The position numbers were made by a program, and so were the translations under genes. A DNA stretch of 64,000 nt, from NCBI RefSeq assembly GCF_013387495.1, contig NZ_JABZEE010000053.1, positions 16,887 through 80,886 on the forward strand. Direction: 5' to 3'. Of this stretch, positions 36,036 through 44,600 are shown piece by piece (positions within the stretch are counted from its first letter, which is position 1; each line of letters starts with the position of its first letter). Source of the DNA: Streptomyces sp. PKU-EA00015 (lineage in GTDB: Bacteria; Actinomycetota; Actinomycetes; Streptomycetales; Streptomycetaceae). The notes under the pieces are model-generated. The model saw nothing but the letters and a program-made list of their open reading frames with translations, searched no databases and was not told the DNA's origin.

Positions 36036-36388
36036 CCGCCCGGATCGCCGAGCGCCTGAACCAGAGCGGCCCGACGGTCAGCCACGGTGGCGCGGACGGA
36101 GCGGGACGGTCTGGTGTCCGTCGCCGGCGACCGGCACTTGGAGCTGACGGGCGAGGGCCGCCACCTGGCGACACGCGTGATGCGCAAGCGCCGTCTCGCG
36201 GAGGGCCTGCTCGTCGACGTACATCGGCCTGGAGTGGGAGAACGTTCACGCCGCGGCCTGCCGCTGAGAGCACGTGATGAGTGAGGCCGTCGAACGCCGC
36301 GTCCTGGACGCTGCGGCACCCGACGCAGTCGCCCGACGGCAACCCGATCCCCGGCCTGGAGAAGCTCGGCGGTCCCGTCCACCGGTAA
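36036..36388 (+). pseudogene. DtxR/IdeR-family metal regulator, frameshifted remnant
   Basis: Successive frames give RIAERLNQSGPTVS, TERDGLVSVAGDRHLELTGE, RHLATRVMRKRRLAEGLLVD, YIGLEWENVHAAACR, EHVMSEAVERRVLDAA and RHPTQSPDGNPIPGLEKLGG, which together spell much of a DtxR-type repressor, including metal ligands C, E and H around the CR-EHVMS block. At least three breaks make it inactive, and the N-terminal helix-turn-helix is partly lost. Confidence 0.8.
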
Positions 36389-36467
36389 CGGCCGAGCAGA
36401 ACCCTCCCTCGATCCCCATCCACAGCAGGAAATCCATTTCACGCTCGTCACGAACAGGGCGCTCTTC

Positions 36468-36482
36468 TAGAAAACTTCTCTA
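36468..36482. promoter_or_regulatory. 15-bp operator in front of the TetR gene
   Basis: TAGAAAA-C-TTCTCTA, a palindrome with one mismatch, 48 bases before the TetR start. A perfect version of the same sequence lies in front of the SDR gene at 38103-38117. Confidence 0.65.
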
Positions 36483-36529
36483 CTTCAGGTGCATTAGGGT
36501 GTCTGGCATGACGTCAACGAGACCGAACC

Positions 36530-37132
36530 ATGTCTCCTAAGCAGCAGCGAGGCGAGGTCACCGTCGACCGTCTCTTGACGGCCGCCCTCGAGGTGTACGC
36601 CTCATCGGGTCAGCAGGGGTTCACGGTGAACGCGGTCACCGAGGCCAGCGGCGTCAGCCTCGGCAGCCTCTACCACCATTTCGGCAGTTTCGACGGTCTC
36701 GCAGCAGCCCTTTACATCAGGTGCATGGAGGAGTTGTTCGACGAGTTGACTGCTGCCGTGACCCGTACTCGCACGGCCCACACCGGTGTCCGCGCGCTCG
36801 TCAGGGCCTACCTGCGCTTCACCGAGGAGCGGCCCGCCGCCGCGCTCTTCATCCACGCCTCCGCGTACTCCGGATATCTCGCGGCTCACGCCGACCGAAT
36901 CCGCGCCGCCAAGGCCGTCATGCTGGGAGGCATCGTGGACTGGATGCGGCCACGGATCGAAGCCGGCGAGATCCTGCCCACTCCCGAGCCTCTGATCGAG
37001 GCCCTGGTCATCGGACCGGTTGCCGAGACTGCGCGTCGCTGGCTGTCCAACACGTACGACATCGACCTCGCCCAGGCAGCGCGGATCCTTCCCGACCGGA
37101 TCTGGCGGTCCCTGCGACCGGACTTGGAATAG
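36530..37132 (+). CDS. TetR-family regulator
   Basis: A 200-residue repressor with N-terminal helix-turn-helix (ALEVYASSGQQGFTVNAVTE; SGVSLGSLYHHFGSFDGLAA) and a helical ligand-binding domain containing EERPAAALFIHASAYSGYLA. Its own promoter and that of the SDR gene share a 15-bp palindrome, so it probably represses both. It converges on the SDR gene, with 123 bases between the stops. Confidence 0.88.
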   Translation: MSPKQQRGEVTVDRLLTAALEVYASSGQQGFTVNAVTEASGVSLGSLYHHFGSFDGLAAALYIRCMEELFDELTAAVTRTRTAHTGVRALVRAYLRFTEERPAAALFIHASAYSGYLAAHADRIRAAKAVMLGGIVDWMRPRIEAGEILPTPEPLIEALVIGPVAETARRWLSNTYDIDLAQAARILPDRIWRSLRPDLE

Positions 37133-37255
37133 GTCTCTTCGTGGCGGACGCGATCTCTCCCCCCAGTAGGGTTCGACAGACCAGCATCCTGCTTCATATA
37201 CGCCCCCCATCGGGCCACCCCGCCCAACCGGCGAGCGGAACCCAGTGACCGCTGT

Positions 37256-38080
37256 TCAGGCGATACCCCGCACCCCTGTCAGCGTCTTGGCCTGTTCCCA
37301 GAGCCTTTGCGCCAGGGCCTGGTCTGCTGCGATGGGTTCGAGGGCGACGTGCCGGTCGGCATCGAAGTAGCGACCGGAGGCGTCGCCGGGTTCGAGCGCG
37401 AGCCGGGTCACGGGGGCGGCACCTTGCTCAGGGGCAGTCCAGGAACGCTTCATCACCTTCAGGAGAAGGCCCAGCATCCCGCCTGGGTCTCCAAGGTCGG
37501 TCCTGATCACGCCCGGGTGGATCGCGTTGATGGTCACGCCCGTGCCCTGCCAACGACGGGCGAACAGCGGTACCATGAGAAGGTTGGCGAGTTTGGTGGT
37601 GCAGTAGGTGCGCATCCGGTGGAAGTCGCCGCCCACGGGCGTCTGATCTATGTCGAGCCGCCCTTTGACGTACAGACCGGCACTGAGTTGGACGACCCTG
37701 GTACGGCTCTCCAGGAATCGCTTCTCCAGCAGGTGGTTGAGCAGAAACGGCGCCAGATGATTCACGGCGAACGCCTGCTCCAACCCGTCTGGGGTGCGTA
37801 CCAACCGGGCAGGCCACACGCCGGCGTTGTGCACCAGCACGTCGATCTGCTCGTACCGCTCCATCAACTCGTCTGCCACCGATCGCACCTCGGAGAGCAC
37901 GGACAGATCGCCGACCACCAGACCGACGGAGCCGCCCAGTGCCGCGGCCGCCCGCTCACCTCGTTCCCGGTCCCGGGCGACGAGCACAACACGGCAGCCC
38001 CGCCTGACGAGTTCGGAGGCCACTGCGTAGCCGATGCCTCGGATACCACCTGTCACCACCGTCGTGAAGCTGTCATCCAT
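37256..38080 (-). CDS. Short-chain dehydrogenase/reductase (SDR)
   Basis: A 274-residue NAD(P)-dependent oxidoreductase. It has TGGIRGIG (dinucleotide-binding glycine motif), GDLSVLSEV, NAG in the fourth strand, catalytic Ser in QLSAGLY and the active-site YCTTK, followed by HPGVIRTDLG. The layout resembles retinol-dehydrogenase/protochlorophyllide-reductase-like SDRs. The substrate is unknown. It is probably regulated by the neighbouring TetR protein through the operator at 38103-38117. Confidence 0.9.
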   Translation of the reverse strand: MDDSFTTVVTGGIRGIGYAVASELVRRGCRVVLVARDRERGERAAAALGGSVGLVVGDLSVLSEVRSVADELMERYEQIDVLVHNAGVWPARLVRTPDGLEQAFAVNHLAPFLLNHLLEKRFLESRTRVVQLSAGLYVKGRLDIDQTPVGGDFHRMRTYCTTKLANLLMVPLFARRWQGTGVTINAIHPGVIRTDLGDPGGMLGLLLKVMKRSWTAPEQGAAPVTRLALEPGDASGRYFDADRHVALEPIAADQALAQRLWEQAKTLTGVRGIA

Positions 38081-38102
38081 ACCAGGGACATTAGCGGAAG
38101 CT

Positions 38103-38117
38103 TAGAAAATTTTTCTA
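38103..38117. promoter_or_regulatory. 15-bp perfect operator upstream of the SDR gene
   Basis: TAGAAAA-T-TTTTCTA is a perfect palindrome 22 bases upstream of the SDR start codon, in an AT-rich patch that stands out from the surrounding GC-rich DNA. Confidence 0.7.
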
Positions 38118-38667
38118 GAAAAAGGCTTCAATTGCTTGCCCCCCTCGCGCACACTGGGCCGGGGGTCGGGCGGCTGCGCTCTCGGCCGCTGCCCGTTGTT
38201 TGCGCGGAGATGACCATCCGGAGGAGTGTCGATGAAGTTCCGCCGCTGGTGCTGTCCAAGCCGCCCCATTGCCGGGAGCCGCCGAGCCCGCCCTGGTGGA
38301 GAAGGTCACCCCCGGCCCTTCCTTGGCGACTGTCCTGCTCTCGCGGTGCCAGATCACGTCGGCGCAGCCGTCCAGGACGATCCGGTGCTCGGCGGGCACC
38401 GATAGAGTCCGCCGTCACAGACAGGCGAAGCCCGCCCGGCCCGCCGGAGACTCCTGATAGCCCACACGTGTGACGACACGCCCATCGACATTCCAGGGAC
38501 CGGCCGATCGAGCCCCCGCCTGGCGTGAGTCGATCACCGTCCTTAACTCGTGATTTTTTTGAACGTGTACGTTCAGCGAGCGGTCGCCGGGGTGGATCTA
38601 CTGGCTGCGATTCCACGGAAAGTGCCGTGTCCTAGGTCGAATTCGGTATCCAGAGGGGGTCGGGGGC
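38118..38667. other. Gap before the RHS gene, with a possible AraC-type remnant
   Basis: On the minus strand, about 38310-38399, the peptide PAEHRIVLDGCADVIWHRES matches the N-terminal 'vlPDGcaDliW' block of a class of AraC regulators; no helix-turn-helix follows. The RHS gene promoter must lie in the last part; no ribosome site stronger than AGAGGGGG (about 38651-38658) is seen. Confidence 0.45.
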
Positions 38668-41600
38668 ATGACTGTCCTCGCATCGGCTCGTGCGCGCGTC
38701 AAGAACTTACTGGTGACCTTGGTCGTCGCCTTGCCGGCGCTGGGGGTGGCGCCGCCGGGGTGGGTCATGGCGGCGGGACCGCAGGCGGGTGCCGACTCGG
38801 CGGTGAAGGGCCCCGAGCACCCCGAGGGCACGTCGTTCAACCCGAATCAGATCAAGGACATCAAGGCGGCCGACCCCGGCTCCGGGGTGAACCTGGTCGA
38901 GGCGCCCTCGGCGAACAACAGTGGTGAGGCGCGGTTGTCGTACCCGTTGGAGGTGCCGAAGGGCCGCGCGGGCCTGGAGCCGAAGCTGGCCGTCACCTAC
39001 AACTCGTCGGGGACGAACGGGTGGCTCGGCGTCGGGTGGGACGTCACCACCCCGGTGGTCACGGTCGACACGCGGTGGGGTGTGCCGCGCTACGACGCCG
39101 GACTGGAGTCCGAGACCTACCTGCTCAACGGCGAGCAGCTGACCCCGGTGGCGCACCGGAGCGCGTTGCGGGCGCGCACTGCGGAGAAGGTGTTCCACTC
39201 CCGGGTGGAGGGCCGCTTCGACCGGATCGTGCGCCATGGCGACAGCCCCACGAACTACTGGTGGGAGGTCACCGACAAGCAGGGTGTCCGCACGCTTTTC
39301 GGCGGCACGGCCGACAGCACGCTGGCCGACGGCACGGGTCGCGTCGCCACCTGGGCGGCGCGGGAGGTCCGCGACGGCAACGACAACGTCATGCGCTACC
39401 GGTACGCCAAGGTGGCTGACGGCGGCACGGAGGGCTCCGCGGTGCCGGGCAGCGACCTGTACCCGCAGAAGATCACCTACACCGGCCGCGGCGACACCGA
39501 CGGCAGGTACTCGGTGACGTTCATCCGGGACCGTGAGCGCGGCGAGCCGCGCCGGGCGGACGTGCGGATCGACGCCAGGTACGGGCTCAAGAAGGTCACC
39601 GCCGACCTGCTGCGGCGCGTCGAGGTCAAGCTGGACGACCAGCTGATCCGCGCCTACGAGCTGAACTACCGGACCGGCGCGTTCGCCAAGACGCTGCTCA
39701 CCTCGGTGTCGCAGTTCAGCGAGAGCAACCAGCTGTTCAACACCCACACGTTCGACTACTTCGACGACGTGCGCGACCAGTCGGGCAACTACAACGCTTT
39801 CGCCGACGCCGCGGGTTGGTCGGTGCCGGATGACGACCTCGGGGTGAACATCCGGGAAGGCGAGGCCAGCGCGATCTCGGCGAACACGTCGGTCGGCTTC
39901 GGCGCGCACCTGTTCGCGGGCTACAACGTGCAGGGGCTGCCGACCAAGGAGGGTTCCGTCGGGTTGAAGGTCGGGTTCAGCGCGGGCCAATCCGATGGCC
40001 TGTCGACGCTGACCGATGTGAACGGCGACAACCTGCCGGACAAGGTGTTCCGCAAGAAGAACGACGTGTTCTACCGGCCCAATCTGGCCAAACCGGGTGG
40101 TGAGCCGAAGTTCGGCGACACGCCGGTCAAGCTCGCCAACCTCCCGGGAATCTCGACCGAGCGCACGCTGTCCGGCACCATCGGCGTCGAGTCGTACGTC
40201 CTCACCACCTCGGCCCAGCTGGACTTCGTGGGCACCACGACCACCTCGGACCGGTTCTTCAGCGACGTCAACGGCGACGGCATCACCGACCTGGTGAACA
40301 ACGGCGGCGTGCTGTTCGGCTACCTGGACGCCCATGGGCAACCCGCCTACAGCGCGGACTCCACCCGCACCCCGGTGCCGGTCGGGGGCGGCGCGGTGAC
40401 CGGCGAGATCGTCGGCGATCAGACCGCGCAGTTCAACCAGCAGGTGGACAACTCGCCGCTGCTGGACACGGTGCGCCGCTGGGTCGCGCCGTTCGACGGC
40501 AACGTCCGCGTGGACGGCCGAGTGCAGCTGACCCACGATCCCTCCCCGGCGCGGGCGGCCTACACCAAGGCCGACGGCGTGCGGGTCACCATCCAGCACA
40601 AGGACGCCGAACTCTGGGCGCAGCGGATCGGCCCCGACGACCACACCGAGTTCACCCCGGGCAATGTGGCGTCGATTCCGGTGAAGAAGGGAGACGCGCT
40701 CTACTTCCGCACACAGTCCATTTTGGACGGCAAGTACGACACCGTGGCGTGGGACCCGGAGATCACCTACACCAACCTGCCGGCCGGCACGGATGCGAAC
40801 GGGTTGGCGAACACCGTGTTCCGCGCGTCGGCCGACTTCACCTTCGGCGGCAGGCCGTCCCTGGTGACCGTGCCGGTGAACGGCACGCTGCGGCTGACCG
40901 GTGACGTGGTCAAGAACAAGGCGACCTCGGACGACGTGACCGTCGTGATCGAGAAGGGCAACGGCGTCCACCCCGGCGCGGAGGTGTTCCGCAAGGTCCT
41001 GCCCGCCGCGTCGACCGGCACCACCGCGATCGACGTGAGCCTTCCGGTCAGCATGTTCGAGAAGATGTCGTGGAAGCTGAAGACCGACTCCCCGATCGAC
41101 GCCTCGGCGGTGAGCTGGGCGCCGAAGGCGCACTACACGGCCGCGCAGGGGGTCGAGTCGGTCGTCGACGCCGCCGGCGATCCCACGCTGGTGATCACTC
41201 CGCCGTACGACCTGACCATGTACCCGGCGAACACCCTCACCGCGCCGCAGCAGTCCTACAAGGCGACCAAGACCGGCCAGTTGAAGGTGCGGCCGAAGGT
41301 GTCCCTCAACTTCGGGCTCCTCGGTGAGGCCAAAATCGCGTTCACGGTGAAGAAGCGCGGCGGGCAGCTGCTCGGCAAACGGATCTTCCAAGCCAAGGAC
41401 ACCTCCTTCGGTGGCCCGAACCTGGACCTGACCGTGCCGGTCACCGCCGGCGACGAGCTCTACATCGACTACTCCACGACGGAGACCGGACTGCTCGGCA
41501 TGCTCGTCGAGCAGTCCGCGTCGGTCACCTATGACGTGACCTCCAGCTGGCCGACCTTCACCCCGGCGCCCAGCGCCATGCACGGTTCCGTCGGGCAGGG

Positions 41601-44600
41601 CGCCTTCGCCCAGCCCTACCGCGGCTGGGGTGTGATCGGCTACCAGGGCAACCGCGACCGCGCCACCCAACCGCTCAAGCAGGCCGAACTCACGCTGGAC
41701 CAGAGCTTCAAGGACGCACTTCCCAAGGAGCCCAAGGAAGCGGACGTCGCGCCCTTCGCCGCGAATCCCCGGCTCACCATGCCGCGTCTTGCGGTGTTCG
41801 CCCCCGTTCCCGCCAAGGGCGGCTGGGCCGCTCAGGACGAGTCCTCCTGGATCACCGCCGAGATGGCGACCAGTTCCCGCCTCGGCGCGGACACCATCGA
41901 CATCGTCACCGACGCCGACGTGAAGGGCGACCGGGCGGTGATGCGCCGCGGTGTAACAGGCCAGGTGTCGGCCACCCTCGCGGCCGGCCCGTTCGGCGGC
42001 ACCGTGGTCGGCGGGATCACCGCGGGTTCGGTCGACTACCTCGACCTCAACGGCGACGGCTACCCCGACGTCGTGGGCGCCAAGGAGATCCAGTTCTCCG
42101 ACATGACCGGCGCGCTCGGCGCCGAACGCGGCACCCTCGGCGGCAACGTCCGCGAGGCGGACAACGTCTCCGGCAACGTGTCGCTCTCCGCGGGCAGCGA
42201 GACCGCCACCATCGCCAGCGCACTGGGCATGGCCGCGCCCGACGCGGGCACCAGCGCCAACACCGCCACCACCGGCGCGGTCCAGCCGTCGCTCGGCATC
42301 GGCGGCAGCCTCGGCGGCGGCGAGTCCGACGCCCGCGTCGACCTGATCGACATCAACGGGGACGGGCTGCCGGACAAGGTGTTCGGCAACGGCGACGCCC
42401 AGTTGAACCTCGGCTACTCCTTCGCCGCCCGCGAACCCTGGTCGGCCGGACCGATCAACGACGCGTCCACCCGCAACGTCGGCGTCAACCTCGGGTTCAA
42501 CGTCGACCGCTACGGCTTCGCGGGCGGCCTCTCCGCCGAGCTGGGAACCTCGTACACCACCGCGAGCATGACGGACGTCAACGGCGACGGCCTCACCGAC
42601 CGGGTGTTCACCGACGGCGCCGACGCGATCAAGGTCGCGGTCAACACCGGCACCGGCTTCACCGCGCCCGCCCCCTTCCGCGGCAGCTTCCCCGAGATCG
42701 CCGTCGACAAGAACGCCAGCCTCGGCGCGGGCGTCTACTTCACCGTCGGCCTGCCCACTCCCGTCGGCGTCTTCGTCTTCAACCCCGGCGCCAGCGCGAC
42801 CACCGGCATCAGCCGGGCCGAAACCAGCCTGCGCGACGTCAACGGCGACGGCCTCGCCGACCACATCAAGTCGACCCGCGACAACGAGATGCTGGTCGCC
42901 ACCAACAAGACCGGGCGCACCAACCTCCTGCGCACGGTGTCGCGCCCGATGGGCGCGCGGATCGACCTGGACTACACCCGTACCGGCAACACCCAGGCCA
43001 TGCCCGAAAGCCGCTGGGTCCTGTCCCGCACCGCCGTGTTCGACGGTCGGACCGGCGACGGAGCTGACAACCAACTCACGACCTACCGCTACGAGAGCGG
43101 CACGTACGACCGGCTGGAGCGCGAGTTCCGCGGTTTCGGCAAGGTCATTTCGGAGGTCCGCGATCCCGGTGCGGACGACGCCCTCTACCGGTCGGTGACC
43201 GACGAGTACAGGACCGACAGCGTCTACACCAGGGGCCTGCTCGCCCGCACGCTCACCACCGACGGCGCGGGCCGCCCGTTCACCGAGACCGTCAACACCT
43301 ATCAGCTCCACGACATCGCCACGGGCACGGCAGCCGATCCGGCGAGCACCACCGCGTCGGTGTTCCCGAGGCTGACCCGGGTGGACAAGAAATTCCACGA
43401 GGGTGCGCAGGAACCCGCGAAGACCACGCACACCGTGATGACCTATGACGAGTACGGCAACCTGACGGGATCGTTCGACGCCGGGGACGACGGCATCGAG
43501 GACGACGTCCAGACCGACTTCGAGTACACCGCCTCGGACCAGGCGTGCCGGGATCGCCACCTGGTCGGGGTGGCCAGGTCCGTGTCCCAGCGCGCGACCG
43601 CGACAGACACCTCGCTCCGGTACCGCGAGGCCACGGTGGACTGTGCCACCGGGGCGCTGCGGCAGATCCGGGAGTACGCGACCCCCACCGCCATCGCGGT
43701 CACGGACCTGGAATACCACCCGGACGGGAACCTGCGGTCGGTGACGCGTCCGGCGAACAAGTCCGGTCAGCGGTACAAGCTGGAGTACGGCTACGACACC
43801 ACCGTGGGTGTGCACGTCGAGTCCATCGAGGACAGCTTCGGCTACCGGTCGGCCACGACGCACAACCTGAAGTACGGCCTGCCGGAACGAAGCACCGACC
43901 AGAACGACCAGCCCCTGTCGATGTCGTACGACAGCGTCGGCCGGCTGGACTCGGTGACCGGCCCGTACGAGGCGGGCAGCGGTCGGGTCACGATCGACTT
44001 CGCGTACCACCCCGAGGCGGCGGTCCCGTACGCCACGACGAAGCACCTGGACCGGGACGCGGACGGCGTGCGGGCGGACACCATCGACACCGTCACCTTC
44101 AGCGACGGTCTGAAGCGGGTGCTGCAGACCAAGAAGGACGCGTCGGTCGCCGCGTCGCCTGGGACGGCGCCGCAACCGGTGATGACGGTGTCCGGGCGGC
44201 TGAAGTTCGACTTCCTCGGCCGCACGACCGAGAAGTACTACCCGGTGACCGAGCCCAAAGGCGCGGCGAACACGACGTTCAACGCCGCGTTCGACACGGT
44301 GGCCCCGACGAAGGACTCGTTCGACGTCCTGGACCGGCCGGTCAGGATCCTGCGGCCGGACGGGACCAGCACGACCAACGCGTACGGATTCGGGCCGGAC
44401 CGGGCGGGTGTGACGCGGTTCGAGAACACGGTGACCGATGCCAACGGCAATCAGCGCCGCGTCTACACCGGCGTCCGCGACACGACCGCGGCGGTGAAGG
44501 AGTTCAGCGGTTCGACGGCCGTCTGGACCAGCTACGCGCACGACCCGCTCAACCAGATCACGGCGATCACCGACGACAAGAACAACGTCACCCGCGCCGC

